Counted from the stretch's first letter, positions 25,728-33,984 are shown. The stretch: DNA of 34,118 nucleotides from Caldisericota bacterium (GCA_024655865.1 JANLFM010000005.1:17589-51706); one strand, 5' to 3'. The notes: a model not told the origin generated them from the sequence alone. A program made the numbers and translations.

Positions 25728-27362
25728 TTACATTTTCTCAGGGGCAGAGAGCCCCAGTATTTTTAGAATATTTGATAGAACCACCCTAATTGCTTTGACG
25801 AGGGCGAGCCTGGAAATTTCTACCTTTTCCTCTGCACCCAGAACTCGGTGATCGTGATAAAAAGCATGGAACTCACCGGCTAGGTCTTTAGCAAAATTTG
25901 CAAGCCTCAGGGGCGTCATGGTAACTGCCGCTTTCAAGATTTCCTGCGGCATCAGCGCCAGGAGGGCTATTAGTTTCCTCTCCGGCTCTCCAAAAGTAGG
26001 AGAAATATTTTCAATCTCTGGCAGCTTCTTCCCCCTGGCTTGAGCCTCTCTCTCGATAGAAAGAGCCCTCGTGTAAGCATACTGGAGATAGTAAACCGGG
26101 TTATCCATTGTGCGCTCCCTGGCTAAGTCCAGGTTAAAATCGAGATTGGAATCTATTCCTGTGTTGAGAAGGAAAAAGATAGTGGCATCTTTTCCCACCG
26201 TTTCCACGAGCTCATCCAAGGTTAAAAACTCTCCGGTCCTTTTGGACATGGAGACTTCCTCCCCGCCCTCGAACAGTTTCACTATCTGGTAAATGATTAA
26301 GATCAAGTTCTTAGAATCATATCCTAAAGCCTCGAATGCTGCCTTGTTCCTGGGCACATATCCATGATGGTCCGGACCCCAGATGTCAATGATTATCTGA
26401 AAACCCCGGGAAACTTTGTTCAGGTTGTAGGCAATGTCCCAGGCAAAATAAGTGGGCTCCCCGTTGGAACGTATCACTACCCTATCCTTGTCATCTCCGA
26501 ACCTGGAGGACGCAAACCAGATTGCGCCGTCCTTCTCGTAGAGGTATCCTCTTTCCTTGAGGACGGAAAGAGCCCGGTCCAACCACCCTTCTTTAAGGGA
26601 ACTCTGAGGGAACCAGACGTCAAACTCGATTCCTAAATTGGAAAGGGTTCTCTGATGTTGGGCCCGCATAATTGTCAGACCTTCTTCGCGGAAAACCTTC
26701 AGCCTTTCTTGTTCCTTGAGTTCCAGGAGTTGAGATCCGTATTTAGAAGCGATCTCCTCAGCAATTTTTCTTACATATTCCCCGTAATAACCGTTCTCCG
26801 GGAACTGGAAAGGCTGACCCAAATGCTCACGATAGCGGGCCTCGATAGAAAGAACGAAAGCATCCACCTGGGTTCCTACATCGTCGAAGTAGTACTCCCT
26901 GGTAACATCGTAACCCACCGCATCCCACAAATTGGAAAGGACGTGTCCCAGGCAAGCGCCGCGAGCATTACCCAAATGAATCGGCCCTGTGGGGTTGGCA
27001 CTGCAGAATTCGATGTTCGTCCTGATTCCTTTACCGTAGTCCCAATAGCCGTATTTCTCTTCTTTCTGGAAGACCTCCCTCAGTATTTGAAGCATACCCT
27101 CATCCTGGAGAATAAAGTTCAAAAACCCTGGTGGGGCTACCTCCACTGTTATCTTTTGAGAAAGGCGATCTAAAAGGCGCTCACGCAAAAAACTGGCGAT
27201 CTCCATCGGGTTTTTCTTCAACTGCCGTGCTGCCTGGAAAGCAAAGTTAGTGGAAAAATCACCAAATTTCCCGCCCTGTTCCCATAAGGGCTCCAGTTCT
27301 AACGTTGAATATTGAGATAGAGCAGAGCGAAGCTCTGCGCCCAGGTTTTCCAGAAAATACAT
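25728..27362 (-). CDS. argS: Arginyl-tRNA synthetase
   Basis: A 544-residue class I arginyl-tRNA synthetase. The N-terminal additional domain (about 1-110) includes 'FGDFSTNFAFQAARQLKKNP'. The HIGH-type motif is 'SANPTGPIHLGNARG' (HLGN at 129-132), and the KMSKS-type motif is 'SMSKRTGEFLTLDELV'. The C-terminal DALR anticodon-binding domain contains 'NPVYYLQYAYTRALSI' at its start. The second histidine of HIGH is Asn, a variation known in other ArgS proteins. ATG 27362 is 3 bases after purB. It is probably co-transcribed with purB and the lysine genes. Confidence 0.97.
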   Translation of the reverse strand: MYFLENLGAELRSALSQYSTLELEPLWEQGGKFGDFSTNFAFQAARQLKKNPMEIASFLRERLLDRLSQKITVEVAPPGFLNFILQDEGMLQILREVFQKEEKYGYWDYGKGIRTNIEFCSANPTGPIHLGNARGACLGHVLSNLWDAVGYDVTREYYFDDVGTQVDAFVLSIEARYREHLGQPFQFPENGYYGEYVRKIAEEIASKYGSQLLELKEQERLKVFREEGLTIMRAQHQRTLSNLGIEFDVWFPQSSLKEGWLDRALSVLKERGYLYEKDGAIWFASSRFGDDKDRVVIRSNGEPTYFAWDIAYNLNKVSRGFQIIIDIWGPDHHGYVPRNKAAFEALGYDSKNLILIIYQIVKLFEGGEEVSMSKRTGEFLTLDELVETVGKDATIFFLLNTGIDSNLDFNLDLARERTMDNPVYYLQYAYTRALSIEREAQARGKKLPEIENISPTFGEPERKLIALLALMPQEILKAAVTMTPLRLANFAKDLAGEFHAFYHDHRVLGAEEKVEISRLALVKAIRVVLSNILKILGLSAPEKM

Positions 27363-27365
27363 CCC

Positions 27366-28673
27366 TTAATGTAGCTCCTCTTCTTCCAGTGTAAAAATAC
27401 GCTCAATGTTTTCGAAAAAGGCGTTCGGGTTAAAAGCCTGATTAAGCTCATCTTTGGTAAGAGTGGTTTTTACAAGTTCATCTTTTTCAGCCAGAGAGCG
27501 CAGGTTCTCCTGATTCCTTATGGCCTCAAAAGATAGCCTCTGGACCGTTTGGCTTGCTTTCTCTCGGGAAATCCCCTTGCGCACTAAAGCCAGGGTAAGG
27601 TTTTGGGAAAAAATTAAGCCACGAGTTAAATTAATATTTTCCACCATTCGGCCTTCATCCACATCAAGGGTTTCCAGAATGCTATGCAGAGTGCGTAGCA
27701 TATAAGCGGTAATGTTTGTGGTCAGGGGAGCTACAATTCGCTCTACGGAAGAATGGGAAATGTCACGTTCATGCCAGCTGGGTATGTTTTCCAGAACAGA
27801 AAAGGAGTTATGCCTAACAACTCTGCTCAGTCCGCAAAGTTGCTCTGAGAGCACGGGGTTTCTTTTATGAGGCATAGCTGAGGATCCCATTTGTCCTGAG
27901 AAGAAGGGCTCAGACACCTCCCCTATTTCAGACCGTTGAAGATTTCTGATCTCAGTAGCAACTTCTTCTACTACAGATGCAATCATGGCTAAAGCGAGAA
28001 AGAATTGGGCATAAATATCCCTGGGGATAATCTGAGAAGTAATAACCAGGAGGTTCAAACCCAAAATTTGACATGCCCGTCGCCCTATTTCTAAGGAAAG
28101 GCCGTGATAAGTCCCTACTGCGCCAGAAAATTTACCCACCGAAATCCTGGAAATAGCACTGTCGAGGTTTTCCGCCTGGCGCTCAAAAGCTTTCTTGTAC
28201 CGTAAAAGCTTTAAGCCAAAGGTAATAGGTTCGGCATGAATTCCGTGGGTCCTGCCAATCATGGGAAGGTCTCGATAACGCTTAGCTTGAGAATGTAAGA
28301 CTTCAATCAAGCGCTCCAACTCGGCGCTGATTATCCTCCCTGATTCCTTTAATATCAAGGAGAATGAGGTGTCCTTAATATCCTGCGAAGTGAGGCCTTC
28401 ATGGAAGTAGCGAAAATCTTCGCCCAGCCTTTTTTCCACTGCCCTCAAGAAGGCTACCAGGTCATGCCTGGTTTGAGCTTCTAATTCCTTGACTTCTTCT
28501 ACAGAACCAAAGGACGCCCTTTCTTTGATTCTCAACCAGGCTTCTTCCGGGATATCCCCCAGTTCCGACCTCGCCTGCAAGTAAGCAAGCTCTACCTTCA
28601 ACCAAGTCGAAAGCAGGTTTTGTTCTTCCCAGAGAGCTTCGATCTCAGGACAAAAGTAGCGGGTAAAGCTCAT
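27366..28673 (-). CDS. purB: Adenylosuccinate lyase
   Basis: A 435-residue member of the fumarase/aspartase superfamily that releases fumarate from adenylosuccinate and SAICAR in purine synthesis. The superfamily signature 'GSSAMPHKRNPV' (about 262-273) is intact, and 'GRTHGIHAEPITFG' and 'EGLTSQDIKDTSFSL' are PurB-specific conserved blocks. ATG 28673 is preceded by an extended -10 promoter only 7 bases away, and there is no ribosome binding site, so translation may be leaderless. It is the first gene of the long operon that includes argS, pyrG and the lysine fermentation genes. Confidence 0.97.
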   Translation of the reverse strand: MSFTRYFCPEIEALWEEQNLLSTWLKVELAYLQARSELGDIPEEAWLRIKERASFGSVEEVKELEAQTRHDLVAFLRAVEKRLGEDFRYFHEGLTSQDIKDTSFSLILKESGRIISAELERLIEVLHSQAKRYRDLPMIGRTHGIHAEPITFGLKLLRYKKAFERQAENLDSAISRISVGKFSGAVGTYHGLSLEIGRRACQILGLNLLVITSQIIPRDIYAQFFLALAMIASVVEEVATEIRNLQRSEIGEVSEPFFSGQMGSSAMPHKRNPVLSEQLCGLSRVVRHNSFSVLENIPSWHERDISHSSVERIVAPLTTNITAYMLRTLHSILETLDVDEGRMVENINLTRGLIFSQNLTLALVRKGISREKASQTVQRLSFEAIRNQENLRSLAEKDELVKTTLTKDELNQAFNPNAFFENIERIFTLEEEELH

Positions 28674-28680
28674 ATAATAA

Positions 28681-28689
28681 ATAATATCA
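28681..28689 (-). promoter_or_regulatory. Extended -10 promoter for purB, predicted leaderless transcript
   Basis: On the minus strand TGATATTAT combines the extended TGn element with TATTAT (5 of 6 of the -10 consensus). Exactly seven bases separate it from the purB ATG, the usual distance from -10 to the start of transcription. A -35 like TTTACC is present at a short 15-bp spacing. The match of the extended -10, the unit boundary and the lack of a Shine-Dalgarno sequence agree with each other. Confidence 0.6.
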
Positions 28690-28739
28690 TTTTTTCGCTG
28701 CGGTAAAAAGGATGAAATGTTAAGCAGAGAATCGAGAGG

Positions 28740-29579
28740 TTACCTTTCTACCTCTTCTACTTCTTTATACCAGGGAATGGAAGTACCCTTTCTGGACCTT
28801 TTGACCCATTGCGGAGTTTTAGGTTCCTCCTCAATGCGCTTCAGCAAAAATTCTGTCTGCTTATTAACCATGTCGTAGAGCGCATTCTCGATACTGCCCG
28901 ATTCTTTAGCCTCTGTGGCGAAGCTTAAAAGTTTATTCAAATTCATACAGGCGTCGTACCAGAAGCCCCAGGAACCAGCAAGAGTTCTGGAGATATGGGC
29001 AACGTTGATGCTCTCCTTCTCCTCGGACTCCGAGAATGGGTGGGAGGCGAAAAGGACTAAGAGGTCAATCAGGTCTTTCCTGTTAATCTCATGAATTTGA
29101 AGTTTTTCCAAGACCACGTCCGCAAGGCTGATTGTGGGAAAATCCACCTCTAACCTCCCCTTTCCAGGTACCCTGCCAAACTCTACAGGGTGGGAGAAGT
29201 CAAGAAGATCGTAAAAGATATCCACATCAAACAGGCCTTGCGGATGTTGAAAGATGTTCCTCCTGAAAGCGAAGATGGAATTGACATAGACATTGGGCTT
29301 GTAGCCCATTTCCTTTTCCAAAAATTTTCGCACTTCTACTGCTTGCCTGGAGTAGGCCATAAGATCGAGATCCGTGAAAATAGGCTGTCCTTCTCCCAGG
29401 CGGCCGAGCGAGAAAAATAACTTCCTTTGCTCAGGAGCATGCTCTGTGTGCAGATATACTGCAAGGGCGCCGAGAATCCTCAAGTAAATTCCCTTTTCCT
29501 GGGCTTTTTGAACTAAATTAAGGGCCTCCTTCAGGAAAAGCTCTGGCTCCAGATGGACAAACTTCTTTTCCACTTTCAC
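28740..29579 (-). CDS. Nucleotidyltransferase-fold protein of unknown role
   Basis: A 279-residue protein with features of the DNA polymerase beta-like nucleotidyltransferase fold. 'LRILGALAVYLH' (33-44) occupies the hG[GS] loop position, the DxD pair 'TDLDLMAY' gives D70 and D72, and 'FDVDIFYD' (117-124) supplies a third acidic strand. 'ISLADVVLEKLQIHEINRKDLIDLLVLF' is a helix pair like that of AbiEii-type and related domains. The glycine loop is GA rather than GG or GS, so activity is uncertain. It begins with GTG just after the metallophosphoesterase stop and is probably co-transcribed. The function is not known to me. Confidence 0.65.
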   Translation of the reverse strand: MKVEKKFVHLEPELFLKEALNLVQKAQEKGIYLRILGALAVYLHTEHAPEQRKLFFSLGRLGEGQPIFTDLDLMAYSRQAVEVRKFLEKEMGYKPNVYVNSIFAFRRNIFQHPQGLFDVDIFYDLLDFSHPVEFGRVPGKGRLEVDFPTISLADVVLEKLQIHEINRKDLIDLLVLFASHPFSESEEKESINVAHISRTLAGSWGFWYDACMNLNKLLSFATEAKESGSIENALYDMVNKQTEFLLKRIEEEPKTPQWVKRSRKGTSIPWYKEVEEVER

Positions 29580-29581
29580 CC

Positions 29582-30529
29582 CTATCCCTGGATTTTCCAG
29601 TAATTTTCCACGCCAGCGGGCGTGATATTAATAATGAAGCCCCTGAGCAGACCCTCGCCGTATTCTGAGCCAGGGTTGAGACAAAGGGTCTTTCCTATCA
29701 TGTCAAAACCACTGGACTCATGGATATGCCCGTGAAGACAGAGCAATGGTTGGTATCTCTCAATGGCCTGGCGCACCGAGGTGGAACCCACATGCACAAA
29801 TTTCACGCCATCCAGGCCTGCGACCAGTTTGAGCGATTTATCAAGTTTGGGCGCCAGATCGAGATTGGTATTAGAAGGAGGGCAATGGACATTCCAGATC
29901 GAGTTTTTCACGTTTTTGAGCTGAGAGATTTTTTCCTCCAGCCGTCGCCTGATACCCCTCTCATCGTCCTCCCGGGGAGTATTCCACGGAGTTGGGTTAA
30001 CGTATTCAAAGCTGAGAACCTCGTGTCCTTCCAGTTCAAAAATTCTATCTAAAGGGTAAATAATACCCGCGCCTTCAAATTCCTTAATTACGCCATCTAT
30101 CACCAGTTCGTCATCATTTCCAGGCATCACCACTGTGATAATTTTCCGGGTATCGATTTTCTCCACTAAGAGTTTAAGCCACTCCCTCATTCTTTCTACC
30201 ATTTTTTGCTTCATCAGCTCTTCCACTTTAGAAGAATCCTTCTTCAACTCCTCCACGAAATCAGGATCGCAGCGCACGGAATAAACTCCCCCGTTAGCCA
30301 GTTTCCTTTCAATGTCCTGAATTTCCTCTTCGCTTTTCAAGAGCCATGTTTGACCAAAGTAAGCCGTTTTGTAGGTTCCATCCTTTTGTCGAATTATAGG
30401 GACCAAAGCCTTTCCCGTAAGGTCTCCGGCCAGGATCAGGGCTTGAGCCTCATACATGCTCACAGCAGTAATCCATTTGCGCCAGACGGTAGTGGCACCA
30501 TGTACATCCACTGCGAAAAATATCCTCAT
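29582..30529 (-). CDS. Calcineurin-like metallophosphoesterase
   Basis: A 315-residue protein with the full metallophosphoesterase motif series: D8 and H10 (DVHG), D36 (AGDLTG), N138-D139 in MPGNDD, H215 in 'NVHCPP', and H268/H270 in 'LHGHIHESSG'. The last part 'CLNPGSEYGEG' is the usual final strand. There is no signal peptide, so it is cytoplasmic. An insertion of about 70 residues (roughly 48-120) between the second and third motifs, lysine/glutamate-rich, is atypical. The ATG has an AGGAGGAAGC site, just after the GAAA-loop hairpin. The substrate cannot be told from sequence. Confidence 0.85.
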   Translation of the reverse strand: MRIFFAVDVHGATTVWRKWITAVSMYEAQALILAGDLTGKALVPIIRQKDGTYKTAYFGQTWLLKSEEEIQDIERKLANGGVYSVRCDPDFVEELKKDSSKVEELMKQKMVERMREWLKLLVEKIDTRKIITVVMPGNDDELVIDGVIKEFEGAGIIYPLDRIFELEGHEVLSFEYVNPTPWNTPREDDERGIRRRLEEKISQLKNVKNSIWNVHCPPSNTNLDLAPKLDKSLKLVAGLDGVKFVHVGSTSVRQAIERYQPLLCLHGHIHESSGFDMIGKTLCLNPGSEYGEGLLRGFIINITPAGVENYWKIQG

Positions 30530-30542
30530 GCTTCCTCCTTTT

Positions 30543-30570
30543 TTCAGGGCCCCCTTTCGGGGGCCCTGAA
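30543..30570 (-). other. Very stable GAAA-loop hairpin between permease and phosphoesterase genes
   Basis: Reading the minus strand, 12-nt arms TTCAGGGCCCCC and GGGGGCCCTGAA pair perfectly around the tetraloop GAAA, a GNRA-class loop. It lies 15 bases after the permease stop and 13 bases before the phosphoesterase start. No T-tract follows (the next bases are A and the ribosome binding site), so it is not a classic intrinsic terminator. It may protect the 3' end of the permease mRNA or reduce read-through and downstream expression. Confidence 0.8.
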
Positions 30571-30585
30571 TCTCAAAAGCTTTGC

Positions 30586-32184
30586 TTAAGCGGGTGGGAT
30601 CTCCGTAAAAATCTTGGTGGGGTCGATTCCCTCTTTCCTGTTTCTCCTGTACATGTAGGCCACAAAAATCAGCCCTACAAGGATAAACAGGGCAACCCCA
30701 ATCTGAGACCAGATATTAGTTAGTTCCAGACCTACGGTAAGCATGATCCAGAATCCCACTCCAAACGTAATTGCACCCAGAACAGATACCCAGGGAAATC
30801 CAAAAATTTTGTACTGGAAAGTGGACTTCTCAAAAAGGTCCGGACGGGTAAAGGGCAGGAACATGGCTGCAAGACCTAAGGGCCAGATGAAGAACATGCA
30901 GGTGAAGTCCTCAATTGCCAGCATGACTGAGGAAAGTGCAGCTCCTAAAGAATCTCCCAGCCCGATAAATACTCCCAATAATGCAAAAATACCAATCAGA
31001 TGATTTGCCCATGTCGGGGCTCCCTTGCGGTTGACTTCAGTTAGTTTGGTAGGGAGCAAGCGATCAAAAGCCATAGCAAAAATCCCGCGCACTCCCGCCA
31101 TCCAGATGATCATGGAGGTGTTCAGGTACCAGAGGAAATACCCGATACCGAATATGATGGCAAAGGTTGAGGACCCCATGATCAACGAGGCGTAGAAGGG
31201 AATAGAGGGTGCCGCGGGTGTCACTCCCAGCAAGCTCTGAAGTTGATCAGTCTGGTTGTAGTAAAGCCAGCTGTAGTTCCTGATGAAATCACCACTAAAG
31301 GCTACCTGGACAGCCCAGGCATTGAGGATGTAGAGCAGACCTACTGCTACAATACCGATGAGCATACCTCGCAGGAAGCTCTTGCGCGGCGTTTTTACCT
31401 CGCTCCCCACGAAGGAAACAGCTTCTGCCGCAGTATAAGCCCAGAGCACGGAGAGTAACATACCCTGGAGGGCCTCCCCCGGGGACATCATGGATCCAGC
31501 AATATCCAGATCATTAGCCAGGCTGTTCACTTTATCATACATTCCTGCGCCATAAACAGAGTCAAATGCTTGCGTTCCGGATCCTACAAAAAAAGCTATT
31601 ATGGCGATCGCGGTGACGATTAGGGGAAGATATATCAGCACGCGCAGAACCCATTTTAGCCTGCTTAAACCCAACAATTCCAGGAACCAGATGATCACCG
31701 TAAGACCCAGTGCAATCCAGAGCCTGATCCAGGGATCGGCGAGTGATTCACCGATCGCAACCAGGGAAGCATGTTTAGTGATCTGCCCCGCAACCTGCAA
31801 GCTACTGGCAATCGGAATCAATCCCAGATAATTTAAGAAGCCAACCGCCAGCGCTGCACCACCACCAAGTACATAGGTCCAGTTAGGAATGAAGCCAAAA
31901 AGTGGATGGAGAACCCGAGAAATCACCACGTAGAGAGAGCCGCTTCTGGGAAAGGAGGAAGCAAAGATTGCCAGGACGATGACCGGAAAGATCCAGATAA
32001 TGAGGCCAACCAGAAATGCAAGCACGATGTTACCGCCGGGATAGAGGCCAGGCACTTTAACAGTGTAGTAGGTCATACCTGAGGCTGCTGGGCCAGCAAG
32101 CGTGAAGAGAAGAACGTCCCACCAGCTAAGCTCCCTTACCAGACCTGAAGCTCTTCTTGCGAAGACAACTGTTTCTTCGCCCAT
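30586..32184 (-). CDS. APC-family amino-acid permease
   Basis: A 532-residue membrane protein of the amino acid-polyamine-organocation superfamily. About 12-14 hydrophobic segments are visible. 'SWWDVLLFTLAGPAASGMTYY' (about 19-39) corresponds to the substrate-binding first helix, and 'YTAAEAVSFVGSEVKTPRKSFLRGM' (about 250-275) is the conserved helix 6-7 segment with the family's 'EVKxPRK' motif. The substrate is not readable from sequence. Given the lysine operon just downstream, lysine or another amino acid import is plausible but unproven. Its ATG has a G-rich site (AAGGGGGG) 11 bases upstream, and a stable hairpin follows the stop codon. Confidence 0.88.
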   Translation of the reverse strand: MGEETVVFARRASGLVRELSWWDVLLFTLAGPAASGMTYYTVKVPGLYPGGNIVLAFLVGLIIWIFPVIVLAIFASSFPRSGSLYVVISRVLHPLFGFIPNWTYVLGGGAALAVGFLNYLGLIPIASSLQVAGQITKHASLVAIGESLADPWIRLWIALGLTVIIWFLELLGLSRLKWVLRVLIYLPLIVTAIAIIAFFVGSGTQAFDSVYGAGMYDKVNSLANDLDIAGSMMSPGEALQGMLLSVLWAYTAAEAVSFVGSEVKTPRKSFLRGMLIGIVAVGLLYILNAWAVQVAFSGDFIRNYSWLYYNQTDQLQSLLGVTPAAPSIPFYASLIMGSSTFAIIFGIGYFLWYLNTSMIIWMAGVRGIFAMAFDRLLPTKLTEVNRKGAPTWANHLIGIFALLGVFIGLGDSLGAALSSVMLAIEDFTCMFFIWPLGLAAMFLPFTRPDLFEKSTFQYKIFGFPWVSVLGAITFGVGFWIMLTVGLELTNIWSQIGVALFILVGLIFVAYMYRRNRKEGIDPTKIFTEIPPA

Positions 32185-32301
32185 TCAGTTTTATACCCCC
32201 CTTCAGGTAATTTTAGTAAAAAAAGCAAAAAACAGTTTAATAGTCAATAGAAATAAGGTTATTTCAGGGGCAAAAGAAAAATAATTTTTCTTTACTTCTA
32301 A
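32185..32301 (-). promoter_or_regulatory. Intergenic region carrying the permease leader
   Basis: This 117-base gap holds a TTGACT element (32247..32242) on the minus strand, a good -35, but no well-spaced -10; the AT-rich TTTACTAAAAT lies 21 or more bases downstream. Directly after the upstream BON gene an A/T inverted repeat (arms AAAGAAAAA and TTTTTCTTT, 32273-32293) is too GC-poor for a convincing terminator. A permease promoter probably lies here, but I cannot place it firmly. Confidence 0.3.
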
Positions 32302-33273
32302 TTAAGGAACCAGCAAAAGCTCATTAACTACTCTTTTTATTTCGGAGAAGTTGCTCAGGATTTCCTCGATGATATAAAGCTGCACATGCGAGCGAATCTC
32401 ACCCTGGAGAAAAATGGTTCCGCCAGAGATCTCAAAGTTAATTCTGCAATTACTCAAGCGGGAATCCTTAGTGAGTAAGGATTCAATTTTCCGGCGTAGC
32501 TGGCCAGCAGAACTTTCTACTGCCTCATGCACGATTTCGTCAACTATTTCCTTAACCCCTGTCACAGAAGCAATTTTTTCGATAAGAGGCAATTTGTCCT
32601 GTAAAACATTTACTTCTCCTTTTAAATGCACGGTACCCCGTGATACCCGAACTTTTAAATCTCTGACCTTCATGGAGCTCATTTCGGAAATGGCCAGCAT
32701 TACCTTATTCCTGATAGTCACATCGTCCGGTATCTCTTCGAAACCTACAGTAATATGATCCGAAATATCCTTGATCCCGGGAATTGCGCTGAGAATTTTC
32801 ATTATCTCCAATTTGTCTTTGAGCGTTGACACCCTCCCAGAGACCGAGAGGATCCCTCCTTTCAGGGTTAAACCGAGGCCCTTCACAGGAATGCGAAAGT
32901 CCTCAATAGCTTTTGATATAAGATCAAGAACAGCCTTTTCCGATATTGTCCTAACCTCTCCCACGGTCAGGTCAATTCTCAGGTCCTTGATGCCCGGAAA
33001 TCCTGAGAGCAGGGATTCTACCCGTTCCTTTTGCGCCGGAGAGTCAATCACTCCGGATATTTCAACCTTTCCCTTTTTCACGCGCATAGAGATGTCCTCC
33101 ACGTATACGAAAGGGTCCTGAGCTAATAACTTTTTAATTTCGGCTTCCAAAATCTGATCCTCATCCCCGATACGCGCTATAGTCTGCCGTTGAAGGGCCT
33201 GTTTTCGCTCTCGATCCGAAGGGGGCATGAACCGGTCGAATGACTTACCGCTCTTTTTAGAAATTCGAGCCAT
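32302..33273 (-). CDS. Protein with four tandem BON domains and no signal peptide
   Basis: A 323-residue protein made of four BON-like repeats (about 40-104, 113-176, 187-250 and 257-322), each with the pattern helix, 'V...G.V.L.G.V', helix, 'GV..V...I.V'. Examples are 'VKKGKVEISGVIDSPAQKER' and 'VSRGTVHLKGEVNVLQDKL'. BON domains usually bind membranes or lipids and are periplasmic, as in OsmY. Here the N-terminus (MARISKKSGKSFDRF) is basic and lacks a signal sequence, suggesting a cytoplasmic location or membrane-surface binding. It starts 9 bases after the lipoprotein gene with a GGAGG site, so the two are co-expressed. The function is unknown. Confidence 0.78.
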   Translation of the reverse strand: MARISKKSGKSFDRFMPPSDRERKQALQRQTIARIGDEDQILEAEIKKLLAQDPFVYVEDISMRVKKGKVEISGVIDSPAQKERVESLLSGFPGIKDLRIDLTVGEVRTISEKAVLDLISKAIEDFRIPVKGLGLTLKGGILSVSGRVSTLKDKLEIMKILSAIPGIKDISDHITVGFEEIPDDVTIRNKVMLAISEMSSMKVRDLKVRVSRGTVHLKGEVNVLQDKLPLIEKIASVTGVKEIVDEIVHEAVESSAGQLRRKIESLLTKDSRLSNCRINFEISGGTIFLQGEIRSHVQLYIIEEILSNFSEIKRVVNELLLVP

Positions 33274-33282
33274 CAGCGCCTC

Positions 33283-33984
33283 CTAAGGGGAAAGAACGCT
33301 CAGGGGTATCCATCCCTCAGCCCCACTGGGGAGAAGCACCTTCACCCACTCCCCTTTGTTTTCAGAGACAATGACCTGGTAACCCTCATAAACTTCCTGG
33401 ATTTCCTGGGCTCCTTCTTCAGGCGAGCTTAACAACAGGGAGTCTTTTCTTACCTCCATTCTGGGGATGGTAACGCTCTCAGACTTCAAATAACCGCCCC
33501 AGATCCACCCTGTCTTATCGTTTACCTTCACCTTATACCATCCCTTATCCTGGCTTCCCTCCAAAGCCACTTTGGTGTTGGTGGCTAAGGCGTCAAGGAT
33601 CTCCCCCTCAACCGAGGGCTGTGATCTGAGCTTCACTTGATCCGCAATGGTATAGGCAACTGTCTCTTGCCTCTCCATGAGCACCTCGAGAAACTCCTTA
33701 CCCTCCTTCAGTTCAAACTCTCTAACGGCAGGACGGTAACCCTCCTTTTCAAAAGAGAGTTGAATTTTTCCAGGAGGGATATTGTTAAGCTCAAAAACTC
33801 CACGGGGGGAGGTGGTGGTAAAAATGTCCGGATCAAATCTGACAGTGACGTTCTCTAAAACCTCATTCGTCTGAGAATCGTAAACCACACCAACTATGCT
33901 GACAAAAGTTTCAGCTTTTCCGCAGGAACTTAAGAGAAAAACCAATACCACAAGGCCGATAATGATTGCCCGGAAGTTTTTCAT
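33283..33984 (-). CDS. Lipoprotein with a regulatory-like beta domain and two SH3-like domains
   Basis: A 233-residue predicted lipoprotein when started at ATG 33984. The signal peptide 'MKNFRAIIIGLVVLVFLLSS' ends in a lipobox with C21. A carboxypeptidase regulatory-like/PEGA-type beta domain follows ('GVVYDSQTNEVLENVTVRF', 'SPRGVFELNNIPPGKIQLSF'). Then come two bacterial SH3-like domains: 'VKLRSQPSVEGEIL...GWYKVKV...GWIWGGYL' and 'SLLLSSPEEG...GEWVKVLLPSGAEGWIPLSVL'. Such SH3 domains often bind cell-wall components. Starts at 34035 (ATG right behind AGAAGGAG) or 34062 are possible and would give a longer n-region. It is the first gene of its unit. Confidence 0.82.
   Translation of the reverse strand: MKNFRAIIIGLVVLVFLLSSCGKAETFVSIVGVVYDSQTNEVLENVTVRFDPDIFTTTSPRGVFELNNIPPGKIQLSFEKEGYRPAVREFELKEGKEFLEVLMERQETVAYTIADQVKLRSQPSVEGEILDALATNTKVALEGSQDKGWYKVKVNDKTGWIWGGYLKSESVTIPRMEVRKDSLLLSSPEEGAQEIQEVYEGYQVIVSENKGEWVKVLLPSGAEGWIPLSVLSP

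Noticed and set aside
26970-26985. HLGN in place of the HIGH motif in arginyl-tRNA synthetase
   Set aside because: HxGN variants are known among bacterial ArgS proteins; the rest of the active site is intact, so this is not a broken enzyme.
32273-32293. A/T inverted repeat after the BON gene as a terminator
   Set aside because: The nine-base stem has only one G-C pair and would be too weak for intrinsic termination.
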